Part shown: positions 7,273 through 16,066 of the stretch, piece after piece
How positions within the stretch are numbered: position 1 is the stretch's first letter
How the letters are laid out: each line of letters begins with the position of its first letter
Assembly (NCBI RefSeq): GCF_021603645.1
Contig: NZ_BQHJ01000017.1
Span: forward strand, 1 to 64,000
DNA length: 64,000 nt
Direction of reading: 5' to 3'
Source of the DNA: Pseudomonas pseudonitroreducens
Lineage (GTDB): Bacteria > Pseudomonadota > Gammaproteobacteria > Pseudomonadales > Pseudomonadaceae
Program-made: the position numbers and the translations under genes
Notes under the pieces: generated by a model
The model's input: only the letters and a program-made list of their open reading frames with translations
Database searches by the model: none
Told to the model about the DNA's origin: nothing

Positions 7273-7670
7273 GGTTGCTCCTTAAGCACCAGTGAGTGCT
7301 GCAGTGTCAGGCTGAAAATCCAGTCGCTCAGCGCGCGGTATTCATCTTCGCGCAGTTCGTCACGTTCAATGGACGCAAGTATCCGACCCTGCGCGGCGCC
7401 AGCGCGATACTCCAGCTCCAGTATGTTGGCGCTGTCGCTCAGTTCATTGGCGGCGGTGAGCAAGGCGCAGGCGGCGACCTTCGGCAGGCGTTCGACGGCG
7501 GCGTAGAGTTTGGCGGGCAGCGCCTCTAGGGAGATGGTGGAGGGCGGGAATAGCGCTAGTCGCTCGGGCTGTGCTTTGCGGGGTACAGGTCTCAGACCTT
7601 GTAGGATGGTTTGGAGACCCTCAAGCGCCTCAAGGGCATCTTCCATGCTGTTTCTGCAAACAGTGCTCAT
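7269..7670 (-). CDS. Hypothetical helical protein
   Basis: The ATG at 7670 follows CAGGAGT. The 133-residue product is helical with an N-terminal coiled-coil-like part (MEDALEALEGLQTILQGL) and a C-terminal segment ending SDWIFSLTLQHSLVLKEQP. A perfect palindrome at 7761-7776, about 90 bases upstream, could be an operator for this transcript. No motif identifies a function; it belongs to the phage remnant by position. Confidence 0.5.
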   Translation of the reverse strand: MSTVCRNSMEDALEALEGLQTILQGLRPVPRKAQPERLALFPPSTISLEALPAKLYAAVERLPKVAACALLTAANELSDSANILELEYRAGAAQGRILASIERDELREDEYRALSDWIFSLTLQHSLVLKEQP

Positions 7671-8017
7671 CTTAAAACTCCTGAACACGCCGGGGCGTAG
7701 CAACCGCAGCCGGCGAAGACTGAGCGAGCCGGGTGTGAACTTTAGAACTTAATCAGCCGGTTCGTTCCAGAACGAAAAGAAACCTACAGCGTTCCTCTGT
7801 TCCTGTTATAGCCACATGCTATCAGCTAATGCAGTGCATTTGTATAGGACTCGCTATGCTCGGCGCCTCTAGCGCGGCCTTTTTCACGGGGATTAGTCTG
7901 CTATTGAGTCGTCATATTCTGACTTTTTAGAAGTGTCGATGTGCGGTACCAGTTGATCTTGCATTCGAAGAAGGATGGCTCGTAGTGCTGGCCACGGTGC
8001 GGCACCCATGTTGAGAA
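7671..8017. other. Intergenic region with operator-like palindrome
   Basis: No gene is supported. The stretch is more AT-rich than its surroundings and holds the palindrome at 7761-7776. It is probably the promoter region of the leftward pair at 7084-7670. Confidence 0.4.
7761..7776. promoter_or_regulatory. Perfect palindrome TTCGTTC-CA-GAACGAA
   Basis: Seven-base arms separated by two bases lie in the upstream region of the minus-strand gene at 7269-7670. The form suits a dimeric repressor site. The regulator is unknown. Confidence 0.4.
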
Positions 8018-8537
8018 TCAGGCTGCTTTCTGGTGATCCCCACCGAAGGTGTGCCCGGCTTCGATCCAGACCGCCTGCAGCCAGTCAGGTTTCTTCGCCA
8101 TCGGCTTCTTGAGGGTGCCGGCGACGACCACCGAGTCGACTTTGCGGTCGAAGGTCACGGCGCGCCTCAGCACCATGGCGTGTCTTCGACTCGGCAGGTC
8201 CACCACGTCGAAGCGGCCCAGCAGGTCCCTCTGCAGGTCCTGATAGTGCCCTTCGGTCCAGATCGTCCCGACCACCTCACCATCAACCAGGACATGGTAG
8301 TAGCAAGCCAGGCACCAGTGAAGCTCCCTTGTGGTGTTGTGCTCGGCATTCAACGAGTAGGCGCCGAGCGCGTGGGTGACCTTCGCCTGCCGCTCTGAGA
8401 GGGAGAGCAGCCCGAACTGGCAGGCCTCGTCAGCCTGTGCAAGTAAGTAGTGGTAGTGATCGTCAGTGCGGTAGAGGAAGGCAACTTTGTCGTACAGCGC
8501 GACTTCAGCAGGCGTCGCTGATCATCGATAATTTCAT
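8018..8537 (-). pseudogene. Phage-type hypothetical gene with probable 5' frameshift
   Basis: The open frame from TTG 8353 to 8018 gives 111 residues, but coherent coding continues upstream in the same frame (LYDKVAFLYRTDDHYHYLLA...) to about 8505 without any ATG. In the next frame an ATG at 8525 (or 8537) reads MISDAC and then stops. A single-base change near 8505-8513 would join them into one protein of about 165 residues. The family is not recognised. Alternatively the TTG at 8353 is the real start. Confidence 0.45.
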
Positions 8538-8734
8538 GTCATTGGTATGTCGAACGAATCAGGTGACAGTAAGGGAGGTGGACAGGGTGCTCAGAGCGGA
8601 CGAGAAGGGGCGAAAATCAGTTCCAGAAGGTATTTCGCGACCTCAGTAATATCGGGTCTCGTATAGGGTTTATTTCCTGTTAGAATCGGAATGCTTTCAC
8701 GGCTGAGCGCAGCACCTTTGCGGGATTTGTATGA

Positions 8735-8794
8735 TGGTCTTGAAAACCGTCGACGGGCAACTGTCCTAGAGTTCGAATCTCTACGCTTCCGCCA
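8735..8794 (+). repeat. tRNA-Ser(UGA) 3' fragment (attachment site)
   Basis: From the anticodon stem-loop (GGTCTTGAAAACC) onward the sequence follows a class II tRNA-Ser: variable arm, T-arm GAGTTCGAATCTC, acceptor strand CGCTTCC, then GCCA. The D-arm and 5' acceptor strand are absent upstream. This is the expected scar where an element entered the 3' part of a tRNA gene. The functional copy should be left of the window. Confidence 0.75.
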
Positions 8795-8807
8795 CCATTA
8801 CAACGTT

Positions 8808-8833
8808 GAAAGCCCCGCACTGCGGGGCTTTCG
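8808..8833 (+). terminator. Rho-independent terminator after tRNA-Ser scar
   Basis: AAAGCCCCGCA and TGCGGGGCTTT form a strong hairpin 14 bases after the tRNA 3' end. It is the native terminator of the tRNA-Ser transcript. Confidence 0.7.
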
Positions 8834-9012
8834 CGTTTCTGTCGGAGGAAATGCCTCGTCTTGGCCTTTCGCCCAATCACGTATCGCGCAGATTGCGATT
8901 GCCTTGTACAAGTTGAACAACGTCAGAAAAGGCTGATCATCCCGATAGATGATTCTGTAGGACATTGATCCGCTCAGTTAAACTTCAAGTACCAACCTCC
9001 GGAAAATCCTGA

Positions 9013-9276
9013 ATGAATCAAGTCGAAGATCTCGAGCGGCAGATGCGCGAAGCGCTGGGCGTTGCTCCGAAAAAAATCAAAACCACTCGAGAAGTCAGCA
9101 ACCCCATGCGGGGGTACCTGATCGTTCTCAGTGTGCGTGGCGATAGTGGGCCCGCATTTCGTTTCGAGCATCGCTCGCGCTCGCTGAGTCGCACCGAAGC
9201 CATCCTGGAGGCGGAGAAAGCAGCGCGCAGCGCTGGCTACAAGCCCTGGGCACTGCTGGATGCCGTCGAGGCCTGA
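9013..9276 (+). CDS. Conserved small Pseudomonas protein
   Basis: This 87-residue soluble protein (MNQVEDLERQMREALGVAPK...) is charged, with an N-terminal helix and a C-terminal SRTEAILEAEKAARSAGYKPWALLD segment. It is the first chromosomal gene after the tRNA-Ser scar. It lies 24 bases before the next small gene, so they may be cotranscribed. Function unknown. Confidence 0.55.
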   Translation: MNQVEDLERQMREALGVAPKKIKTTREVSNPMRGYLIVLSVRGDSGPAFRFEHRSRSLSRTEAILEAEKAARSAGYKPWALLDAVEA

Positions 9277-9300
9277 GGCCTGCCGACAAGGAGCCCGACG

Positions 9301-9631
9301 GTGACGGCTGCACTAATCCTCTGGGGAATCCTGCTGGTCGCCGGTACCGCATGGCTGGCGTTACGCAAAGCACGGCGAGCCGTAGGCAAGCACCAGGGGG
9401 GCGGTTCCAGCTACGACTTAATCAGCGCATCTGTCGCAACTGGCGATAGCGACGCGTTCCGCAGAGGCAATCACGCTGACTGTGGCAGTGCGGATACGGA
9501 TTCGGGCGGTGGATGCGAGTCCGCTGGCAGCAGCGCTGACTGAGCGCATGATCGATAGCGCAGCGGCAATACGCCTGCATCATTGCCATCGATATTTCCA
9601 GAGCGGGAACTCTCCGGTACGGCCGTCCTAG
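9301..9631 (+). pseudogene. Small membrane protein gene, apparently frameshifted
   Basis: From GTG 9301 the frame encodes a membrane anchor (MTAALILWGILLVAGTAWLAL) and a basic stretch to about 9430. After that it reads low-complexity residues to 9543. In the next frame, from about 9430 to the TAG at 9629-9631, the sequence reads as good protein (LSQLAIATRSAEAITLTVAV...). A one-base deletion near 9430 would explain this, giving about 110 residues originally. A sequencing error is possible. Confidence 0.45.
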
Positions 9632-9807
9632 ACGTGCCAGCGAGCATCTGTCAGCATTTATTCCGCCTGTGCTGCATTTCTCTGGCGCTTGCATTTTGGC
9701 GAACGGCTTCCAAGCTAGGTCGTAGAGCCGCTTTCTGTTAAGGTTCGGCAATTGTTCGGGGCTTCTTTTGCGAGGCTCGTCATTCCATTCTGCTCAAGGG
9801 GTGCTGC

Positions 9808-10452
9808 GTGATTAAGGTGCTGGTGGTCGATGATCACGATCTGGTGCGCACCGGAATTACCCGCATGCTGGCTGATATCGACGGCCTGCAGGTTGTCGGG
9901 CAGGCCGACTCCGGCGAGCGAGGGCTGCAACTGGCTCGTGAGCTCAAGCCCGATGTCGTCCTGATGGATGTGAAGATGCCCGGCATTGGCGGCCTCGAAG
10001 CCACCCGCAAGCTGCTGCGCAGCCAGCCGGACGTCCGCGTCGTGGTGGTGACGGTGTGCGAAGAGGATCCGTTCCCCACTCGCCTGATGCAAGCCGGCGC
10101 GGCTGGTTACCTCACCAAGGGCGCGGCCCTCGACGAGATGGTCCAGGCGATTCGCCAGGTGTTTGCCGGCCAGCGCTACATCAGCCCGCAGATCGCGCAG
10201 AACCTGGCATTGAAATCCTTCGAGCCGGAGCGGAATGCATCGCCGTTCGACACACTTTCCGAGCGTGAAATCCAGATCGCACTGATGATCGCCAACTGCC
10301 ACAAGGTGCAGAGCATCTCGGACAAGCTGTGCCTCTCGCCCAAGACCGTGAATACCTACCGCTACCGTATCTTCGAGAAGCTCTCGATCACCAGTGACGT
10401 CGAACTGGCGCTGCTGGCTGTCCGGCACGGCATGGTCGACGCCAGCAACTGA
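9808..10452 (+). CDS. gacA: Response regulator GacA
   Basis: The 214-residue protein starts at GTG 9808. It has a receiver domain (residues 1-120) with DD8-9, phospho-acceptor D54 in LMDVKMPG, and K104 in YLTKGA. A LuxR-type helix-turn-helix follows (about 148-205, [13 protein letters not shown] and [12 protein letters not shown]). GacA is phosphorylated by GacS and activates the small RNAs that sequester RsmA/E, controlling secondary metabolism and motility. The stop lies two bases before uvrC, the classic gacA-uvrC arrangement. Confidence 0.97.
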   Translation: MIKVLVVDDHDLVRTGITRMLADIDGLQVVGQADSGERGLQLARELKPDVVLMDVKMPGIGGLEATRKLLRSQPDVRVVVVTVCEEDPFPTRLMQAGAAGYLTKGAALDEMVQAIRQVFAGQRYISPQIAQNLALKSFEPERNASPFDTLSEREIQIALMIANCHKVQSISDKLCLSPKTVNTYRYRIFEKLSITSDVELALLAVRHGMVDASN

Positions 10453-10454
10453 TC

Positions 10455-12281
10455 ATGGTGCAACCGTTCGATTCGGCGGCCTTCCTGGCGACCTGCAGCG
10501 GGCGGCCGGGCGTTTATCGCATGTTCGACGCAGACGCCAAGCTGCTGTATGTCGGCAAGGCGAAAGACCTCAAGAAGCGTCTCTCCAGTTATTTCCGCAA
10601 GTCCGGCCTGGCGCCGAAGACGGCCGCGCTGGTGGCGAAGATCGCCCAGGTCGAGACCACCATCACCGGCAACGAGACCGAGGCGCTGCTGCTGGAGCAG
10701 ACGCTGATCAAGGAGTGGCGCCCGCCTTACAACATCCTGCTGCGCGACGATAAGTCGTACCCCTACGTCTTCCTGTCGAGCGAGGATCAGTACCCGCGTC
10801 TGACCATCCATCGTGGCGCAAAGAAGGCCAAGGGGCGTTATTTCGGCCCGTACCCGAGCGCCGGGGCGATTCGCGAAAGCCTCGCGCTGCTGCAGAAGGC
10901 CTTCTTCGTGCGGCAGTGCGAGGACAGCTACTACCGCAACCGCACGCGTCCCTGCCTGCAGTACCAGATCAAGCGCTGCAAGGCACCATGCGTCGGGCTG
11001 GTGAGCGAAGAGGAATACGCCGAGGACGTGCGCCACTCGATCATGTTCCTCGAGGGGCGCAGTAACGTACTGGCCGAGGAGTTGTCCACCAGCATGGAGC
11101 AGGCGGCGATGCGCCTGGACTTCGAAAAGGCCGCCGAGCTACGCGACCAGGTTCAGATCCTGCGCCGTGTGCAGGACCAGCAGAGCATGGAGTTCGGCAC
11201 CGGCAACGTGGATGTGGTGGCAGCCATCGTAACGCCTGGTGGAGCTTGCGTGCACCTGATCAGCGTGCGTGGCGGGCGAGTGCTGGGCAGCAAGAATTTC
11301 TTCCCGCAGGTGGCGATCGAAGAAGAGGTGGGGGATGTCCTGCTGGCCTTCCTTGGGCAGTACTACCTCAGCCACCACGAGCGCGACCTGCCGAATGAAC
11401 TGATCGTCAATGCCGTGCATGAGGACTACCCGATCCTCGCCGCGGCTATCGAGGAGTCCCGAGGTCGCCTGCTGGAAATCACCCCGCGGGTGCGTGGCAC
11501 ACGTGCGCGCTGGCAGCAGCTGGCAGTGACCAATGCCGAGCAGGCTCTGGCGGCGCGTCTAGCCAACCGCCAGCATATGGCTGCGCGCTTCGATGCGCTG
11601 GGTGAGGCGCTGGATCTGCCCGAGGCGCCGCAGCGCCTCGAGTGCTTCGACATCAGCCACTCCAGCGGCGAAGCGACAGTGGCTTCCTGTGTGGTCTTCG
11701 GCCCGGAAGGTGCGCTGAAGTCGGACTATCGCCGCTTCAATATCGAAGGCATTACCGGTGGCGACGATTATGCTGCCATGCACCAGGCGCTGACCCGTCG
11801 TTTCAGTCGCCTGAAAGAGGGCGAGGGCAAGATGCCCGACATCCTCCTGGTGGACGGCGGCAAGGGACAGTTGGCGATGGCTCAGGAAGTGCTGCAGGAA
11901 CTGGCTGTGGTCGGCCTGACCTTGCTGGGCGTAGCCAAGGGTGTCACCCGCAAGCCTGGGCTTGAAACGCTCTACCTCAACGACGCCGAGCACGAATTCA
12001 CCTTGCCCGCCGACTCGCCCGCGCTGCATCTGATCCAGCAGATCCGTGACGAGGCACACCGCTTTGCAATCACCGGCCACCGCGCCCGGCGCGGCAAGGC
12101 CCGGCGCACCTCGACACTAGAAGACGTCGCTGGCGTCGGGCCCAAGCGCCGCCGTGACCTGCTCAAGCATTTCGGCGGGTTGCAGGAACTGGGCAGAGCC
12201 AGTATCGATGAAATTGCCAAAGCCCCCGGTATCAGCAAAAAGCTGGCAGAGCAGATTTATGCTGCCCTGCACAGCGAGTAG
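10455..12281 (+). CDS. uvrC: Excinuclease ABC subunit C
   Basis: UvrC (608 residues) makes the dual incisions of nucleotide excision repair on UvrB-bound lesions. Visible in order are the GIY-YIG nuclease domain (GVYRMFD and [13 protein letters not shown], about 15-45), the UVR motif that binds UvrB ([19 protein letters not shown], about 215-235), the RNase H-like nuclease domain ([22 protein letters not shown]), and tandem helix-hairpin-helix motifs at the end ([18 protein letters not shown]). The start is two bases after gacA and it is cotranscribed with it. Length is normal. Confidence 0.97.
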   Translation: MVQPFDSAAFLATCSGRPGVYRMFDADAKLLYVGKAKDLKKRLSSYFRKSGLAPKTAALVAKIAQVETTITGNETEALLLEQTLIKEWRPPYNILLRDDKSYPYVFLSSEDQYPRLTIHRGAKKAKGRYFGPYPSAGAIRESLALLQKAFFVRQCEDSYYRNRTRPCLQYQIKRCKAPCVGLVSEEEYAEDVRHSIMFLEGRSNVLAEELSTSMEQAAMRLDFEKAAELRDQVQILRRVQDQQSMEFGTGNVDVVAAIVTPGGACVHLISVRGGRVLGSKNFFPQVAIEEEVGDVLLAFLGQYYLSHHERDLPNELIVNAVHEDYPILAAAIEESRGRLLEITPRVRGTRARWQQLAVTNAEQALAARLANRQHMAARFDALGEALDLPEAPQRLECFDISHSSGEATVASCVVFGPEGALKSDYRRFNIEGITGGDDYAAMHQALTRRFSRLKEGEGKMPDILLVDGGKGQLAMAQEVLQELAVVGLTLLGVAKGVTRKPGLETLYLNDAEHEFTLPADSPALHLIQQIRDEAHRFAITGHRARRGKARRTSTLEDVAGVGPKRRRDLLKHFGGLQELGRASIDEIAKAPGISKKLAEQIYAALHSE

Positions 12282-12314
12282 AATGCCGGCTCAACTCGAA
12301 GACCTTCCGACCCG

Positions 12315-12875
12315 ATGAATATCCCGAACCTGCTCACACTGCTCCGCGTTCTGCTCATTCCGATCTTCATCCTGTTGTTCTATCTCCCGTTCCCGGCCAG
12401 CCACCTGGCTGCCAGCGCCGTATTCGCGCTTGCCGCCGCGACTGACTGGCTGGACGGCTACCTGGCGCGCCGATTGGGGCAGAGCACGCCGTTCGGGGCC
12501 TTCCTCGACCCGGTGGCGGACAAGCTGATGGTCGCCACTGCGCTGGTGCTGCTGGTGGAGGAGCATGCGAACCTGTGGCTGACGCTTCCCGCCGCTATCA
12601 TCATCGGGCGCGAAATCGTGGTATCGGCGTTGCGCGAGTGGATGGCCGAGATCGGGGCGAGGGCGCATGTCGCCGTTTCCAGCCTGGGCAAGTGGAAGAC
12701 CGCGGCGCAGATGCTGGCGCTGGTGATTCTCCTGGCCAATCCGCCGCTGATGACGTTCTGGGTCCTGATTGGCTATGCGCTGCTGATCGTTGCCGCGATC
12801 CTTACCCTGTGGTCGATGCTGCACTATCTGCTGGCGGCCTGGCCGCACCTGAACACGACCCCGAAAGAGAAATAA
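12315..12875 (+). CDS. pgsA: CDP-diacylglycerol-glycerol-3-phosphate 3-phosphatidyltransferase
   Basis: The 186-residue membrane enzyme makes phosphatidylglycerophosphate, the committed step of phosphatidylglycerol and cardiolipin synthesis. The CDP-alcohol phosphotransferase signature is complete ([11 protein letters not shown]...G...FLDPVADKL, about residues 41-67). Four to five hydrophobic segments are present. It follows uvrC by 33 bases, as in other pseudomonads, and precedes the tRNA cluster. Confidence 0.95.
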   Translation: MNIPNLLTLLRVLLIPIFILLFYLPFPASHLAASAVFALAAATDWLDGYLARRLGQSTPFGAFLDPVADKLMVATALVLLVEEHANLWLTLPAAIIIGREIVVSALREWMAEIGARAHVAVSSLGKWKTAAQMLALVILLANPPLMTFWVLIGYALLIVAAILTLWSMLHYLLAAWPHLNTTPKEK

Positions 12876-12943
12876 GTTTTTTTGAATCAAGGAGTTGACA
12901 GGCATTTCCAAATCGTTAGAATGGCGCCCGTCAACACGACAAC

Positions 12944-13019
<76 letters not shown>

Positions 13020-13054
13020 GATTTTGATGATTCGCCTTGAGTCATCCGTGTCAT

Positions 13055-13128
13055 GGCTGAGTAGCAGAGTGGTTATGCACCGGATTGCAAATCCGTGAAC
13101 GCCGGTTCGATTCCGACCTCAGCCTCCA
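13055..13128 (+). tRNA. tRNA-Cys (anticodon GCA)
   Basis: The 74-base gene has acceptor GGCTGAG/CTCAGCC, anticodon loop ATTGCAAAT and encoded CCA. It is followed after four bases by a strong terminator. Confidence 0.95.
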
Positions 13129-13132
13129 ATAG

Positions 13133-13172
13133 AAAAGCCCTGTAAATCGAAGATTTACAGGGCTTTTTCTTT
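13133..13172 (+). terminator. Rho-independent terminator after tRNA-Cys
   Basis: A 13-bp stem (AGCCCTGTAAATC / GATTTACAGGGCT) with a GAA loop is followed by TTTTCTTT. Confidence 0.85.
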
Positions 13173-13282
13173 AACTGCCCGCTGCAGGAACTGCGAGCTT
13201 CAGCAGCTTGCGCGGGGAGAGTAGGGCTGTATATAGTCCTGCCCTTTCCGGGCTTACCCCGGAAACACTGCAACGCGCTGCC

Positions 13283-13368
13283 GCCCGGATGGCGAAATCG
13301 GTAGACGCAGGAGACTTAAAATCTCTCGCCCTTTGGGCGTGCCGGTTCGAGTCCGGCTCCGGGCACCA
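13283..13368 (+). tRNA. tRNA-Leu (anticodon TAA), intact at attL
   Basis: The 86-base class II tRNA has acceptor GCCCGGA/TCCGGGC, anticodon loop CTTAAAATC, a long variable arm and encoded CCA. Its 3' 23 bases plus three following bases are duplicated at 29914-29939. The integrated element therefore leaves the tRNA whole while using it as an attachment site. Confidence 0.95.
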
Positions 13369-13371
13369 CTT
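13346..13371 (+). repeat. attL core (26 bp)
   Basis: The T-loop to 3'-end segment of tRNA-Leu, beginning TTCGAGTCCGG, is repeated exactly at 29914-29939 in direct orientation. An integrase gene lies 205 bases inside. This is the left attachment core. Confidence 0.9.
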
Positions 13372-13481
13372 ATTCTTTCCGAGCGTTTCCAAGACGTCAC
13401 GGAGATCCAGACTAGCCGGGGTTTTCCCCGGCTTTTTTGTGCCCAAAAGACCCGACCGTTTCGTTGAAAGCCCGGAGCTTT

Positions 13482-13530
13482 GTGAGTAGATTTGTGAGTA
13501 AGGATCTATCTTTCTCATCGTTCTACTCAC
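13482..13530. promoter_or_regulatory. Left arm-type integrase sites (GTGAGTAG)
   Basis: GTGAGTAG at 13482 and GTGAGTAA at 13494 are direct and 12 bases apart. An inverted CTACTCAC lies at 13523-13530. The same octamer pair with the same 12-base spacing occurs at 29841-29860 next to attR. This matches the layout of arm-binding sites of tyrosine integrases. Confidence 0.6.
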
Positions 13531-13575
13531 GTGCGGCGTTCGAAGCGGCGCCGCACGTGGCACCTGGAGCGCGCC

Positions 13576-14775
13576 GTGCCGCTTACAGATACCGCTGCTC
13601 GCACAGCTAAGCCAAGGGAAAAGCTCTACCGCGTCTCAGACACGCTGGGCTTGAGCCTTGAGATCACGCCCAACGGAAGCAAACTATGGCGCTTTCGTTA
13701 TCGCTTTGCCGGCAAGCCCAAGATGATCAGTCTCGGCGCCTATCCGTCGATAACCCTGGCCAGGGCGCGAGAGCTGCGCGATACGGCGCGATCGCAGGTC
13801 GCTTCGGGGGTTGACCCCTCTCACCACAAACAAGCTCAGAAGCGTGCGCTTGAGGCTGCCACCTACACCTTCGAAATGCTTGCCGACGAGTGGCACGCTT
13901 ACAGCGCGCCTCGCTGGGCGGAAGCCACCGTGCAGAAAGCTCGGGCGTACCTCGATAAGGACATCATCCCCGCAATTGGCAAGCGCCCCGTTACAGAGAT
14001 CAGCAGGCCTGATTTGGTCGATCTGGTGAGGAGGGTGGAGGGTCGCGGGGCAATGAACGTCGCCGGCAAGGTCCGCCAGTGGTTGAACCAGATTTTCAGG
14101 TTCGGTCTGGCCCGCGGAGTTGTCGAAACGAATCCTGCAACTGATCTTGATGTGGTGGCGGCGCATACGCCTCCGGCGAGGCATCACCCGCACATCCCGC
14201 TCGCTGAAATCCCAGAGCTACTGGATTTACTCTCCAGTGCTTCTTGCGATGTTTCCACCAAGATCGCCATTCGCTTACTGCTCCTCACCGGCGCACGTCC
14301 GGGTGAGTTACGCCAAGCACCCTGGAGTGAGTTCGACTTGGATGCTGCGGTTTGGACGGTGCCGGCTGCTCGTATGAAGGCCCGCCGTCCTCACATTATT
14401 CCGCTGCCCACCCAGGCGGTAGAGCTGCTGCGCGCTCAGCATGCAATCACGGGACGTTATGTCTTGGCGTTTGCGGGCAAGGCCAACACTAGCCGCCCAC
14501 TGAGCGAGAACACAGTGAACAAAGCTTTGAGCACGATCGGTTATGCCGGAAGACAAACCGGCCACGGGTTCCGCCACTTGCTCAGCACTGAGCTGAACAG
14601 CCGTGGCTATAACCGTGATTGGATTGAGCGTCAGCTTGCGCACAGCGACAAAGATGAAATCCGCGATACCTACAACCACGCTCAGTACCTCGAGCAGCGT
14701 CGTGGAATGATGCAGGCGTGGGCAGACGAGATCGTTCAGTTGTGCTCGAAGCTCGATAGCTCAAAAAACACCTAG
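13576..14775 (+). CDS. int: P4-type tyrosine integrase
   Basis: I start at GTG 13576, preceded by CTGGAGCGC; the frame stays open to 13531, where it overlaps an arm site. The 399-residue protein has the DUF4102-like N-terminal domain (TAKPREKLYRVSD, LWRFRYRFAGK) and a SAM-like core-binding domain. The catalytic domain holds Arg about 241 (TGARPGELR), H330 and R333 (HGFRH), H356 (LAHSDKDE) and Tyr 366 (TYNHAQYLEQRR). All catalytic residues are present. It sits 205 bases inside attL and should integrate and excise the element. Confidence 0.93.
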   Translation: MPLTDTAARTAKPREKLYRVSDTLGLSLEITPNGSKLWRFRYRFAGKPKMISLGAYPSITLARARELRDTARSQVASGVDPSHHKQAQKRALEAATYTFEMLADEWHAYSAPRWAEATVQKARAYLDKDIIPAIGKRPVTEISRPDLVDLVRRVEGRGAMNVAGKVRQWLNQIFRFGLARGVVETNPATDLDVVAAHTPPARHHPHIPLAEIPELLDLLSSASCDVSTKIAIRLLLLTGARPGELRQAPWSEFDLDAAVWTVPAARMKARRPHIIPLPTQAVELLRAQHAITGRYVLAFAGKANTSRPLSENTVNKALSTIGYAGRQTGHGFRHLLSTELNSRGYNRDWIERQLAHSDKDEIRDTYNHAQYLEQRRGMMQAWADEIVQLCSKLDSSKNT

Positions 14776-14787
14776 AGGAGGGTTGGC

Positions 14788-15279
14788 ATGTCTGAATCTG
14801 GAAGTGAGCGTTGGCAACTCATACCCGACGATGAAAACCCGCGAAAGCTTCTTTGGAATTGGGAACCCACTGCCAAGGATGATCTGGATGACCTTTTTTA
14901 TAGGATACGAAATGGCACTGGGACCGGCGTCGACCACGAACTCTTTTACGCCTCCATCATCGATCGATTCATTACGCGAGTATATGCAGGTGAAGAGGTA
15001 GAGCAGTGGGTGATGGATCGGCTCGCTGACGCGTTCAGTAAGGTCTTAATGGGGGGGGACTGGATCGATGAAATTCCACTGCCAGGGCGGCCAGGGAATG
15101 CAATCCGTCCATGGAGAGATGACCGAGACCTGCAGATATTCTGCGATGTTTCGAACTCGCTCAACTTAGAAAACGCCGTAGTTGTTAACGCGATCCAGAG
15201 CGCTGCCGACAAGAACGCCGTATCTTTTGAGACTGCTCGAGCAGCTTACTACCGCTGGAAGAACAGCCTGGGTCGCTGA
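14788..15279 (+). CDS. Hypothetical acidic protein next to integrase
   Basis: The 163-residue protein starts at ATG 14788 after AGAGGAGGG. It is rich in Trp, Asp and Glu (LWNWEPTAKDDLDDLFYRI, GGDWIDEIPLPGRPGNAIRPW) and helical at the end (AVSFETARAAYYRWKNSL). No family is recognised. It lies 12 bases after int on the same strand, so it may be cotranscribed, and it precedes a hairpin at 15307-15326. It could be an integration accessory or anti-phage gene; there is no direct evidence for either. Confidence 0.55.
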   Translation: MSESGSERWQLIPDDENPRKLLWNWEPTAKDDLDDLFYRIRNGTGTGVDHELFYASIIDRFITRVYAGEEVEQWVMDRLADAFSKVLMGGDWIDEIPLPGRPGNAIRPWRDDRDLQIFCDVSNSLNLENAVVVNAIQSAADKNAVSFETARAAYYRWKNSLGR

Positions 15280-15306
15280 GTTCTAAAAATCCCTTAAAAC
15301 CTTAGA

Positions 15307-15326
15307 AAGCCCTGAAGTCAGGGCTT
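15307..15326 (+). terminator. Hairpin, possible terminator
   Basis: AAGCCCTG and CAGGGCTT pair around an AAGT loop. The following T-run is weak, so termination may be partial. It separates the integrase pair from the AlpA-like gene. Confidence 0.4.
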
Positions 15327-15376
15327 CCGTAGCTTTATCGCCATCGTTCCCCAAATCGCCCAAGGAGGCGCAGACG

Positions 15377-15598
15377 ATGGCAAAACCAGCCAGCAGCAAA
15401 CAGGACCGCCGATTCATTAAGCTCAATGAGGTCCTGAATCTCACGGCGCTGAGTACCACTGAGGTATATCGGCGCATCTCTGCAGGGACATTCCCTACTC
15501 AAATTCATCTCGGTCCAAAGTCGGTTGTTTGGATCGAATCCGAGGTGGTTGCCTGGTGCGAACAGCGCATTGCTGAAGCTCGCGGGGTGGCCGCCTAA
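15377..15598 (+). CDS. AlpA-family transcriptional regulator
   Basis: The 73-residue protein has a MerR-like winged helix (RFIKLNEVLNLTALSTTEVYRRI, then FPTQIHLGPKSVVWIESEVVAW), the AlpA/excisionase signature. In P4-like satellites such proteins activate integrase expression or act as excisionases. The ATG at 15377 follows CCCAAGGAGGCGCAGACG. The stop shares its last base with the next start (TAATG), so the two are coupled. It is probably the switch to excision. Confidence 0.85.
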   Translation: MAKPASSKQDRRFIKLNEVLNLTALSTTEVYRRISAGTFPTQIHLGPKSVVWIESEVVAWCEQRIAEARGVAA

Positions 15599-15945
15599 TG
15601 AACAAAAAAAAGGCCGACCAACAGGCCAGCCCTCAAAATTCGCAACGTAATACTATCACAGTCGCTAACGCTCCCACCAAGGTCAGCAGGATCCTTGCCT
15701 ACCTGGTCGCCGGCGGCTCTCTCAATCGTTTCGAAGCCGAGCGCCTTGGCGATCACTGCCTGAACTCGACCATCAGCGCCCTGAAGCACGACTGGGGCAT
15801 CCACTTCCAGGCCCTGCCTGAGCGTGTACCCACCCGTTGGGGCAAGGCCTGCGACGTAAAGCGGTACAGCATCCCCGAATCGGATCGCGCACGTGCCCAG
15901 CGTGCCCTGTCGATGATGACCAGCAATCGCGGGGTGGCAGCATGA
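15598..15945 (+). CDS. Winged-helix-like phage protein
   Basis: The 115-residue protein contains a helical DNA-binding-like segment (TKVSRILAYLVAGGSLNRFEAERLGDHCLNSTISALKHDWGI), typical of small helix domains in Pseudomonas prophages and satellites. It is coupled to the AlpA-like gene, and its stop overlaps an ATG at 15942. It probably helps regulate the early genes. Confidence 0.6.
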   Translation: MNKKKADQQASPQNSQRNTITVANAPTKVSRILAYLVAGGSLNRFEAERLGDHCLNSTISALKHDWGIHFQALPERVPTRWGKACDVKRYSIPESDRARAQRALSMMTSNRGVAA

Positions 15946-16028
15946 CGCTTGCGAACCTCTCGACCTGGCCCTATAGTCATCTCGCTGCCGCACATTCGGC
16001 AGTCGGGATTGGCGTCCCGGAAGCATTG

Positions 16029-16066
16029 GCGGACACACCGCCTCAGAGCGGTTTTTTTGTGTCCGC
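16029..16066 (+). terminator. Nested hairpin: terminator inside a 9-bp stem
   Basis: CCGC-CTCAGA-GCGG followed by seven T residues is a compact intrinsic terminator. It is enclosed by an outer stem pairing GCGGACACA (16029-16037) with TGTGTCCGC (16058-16066), which uses part of the U-run. The two foldings compete, as in attenuators. Confidence 0.6.

Larger units (their letters stand above)
1..8794. mobile_element. Right end of a decayed prophage-like island at tRNA-Ser
   Basis: The interval is packed with short phage-type genes: an HNH nuclease, a Dam-like methylase, an integrase remnant and many small coupled ORFs. It ends at a 3' tRNA-Ser fragment (8735-8794) followed by a natural tRNA terminator. 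That pattern is what integration into a tRNA-Ser gene leaves behind, so the intact tRNA should lie left of the window. The integrase is broken and an IS sits in the island, so it is probably immobile. The left boundary is not visible. Confidence 0.7.

Noticed and set aside
8735-8794. Intact tRNA-Ser
   Set aside because: No D-arm or 5' acceptor strand can be found upstream; only the 3' part is present.
9715-10428. Long minus-strand open frame opposite gacA
   Set aside because: It mirrors the GC-rich gacA frame; gacA is a certain gene and the antisense frame has low-complexity composition.
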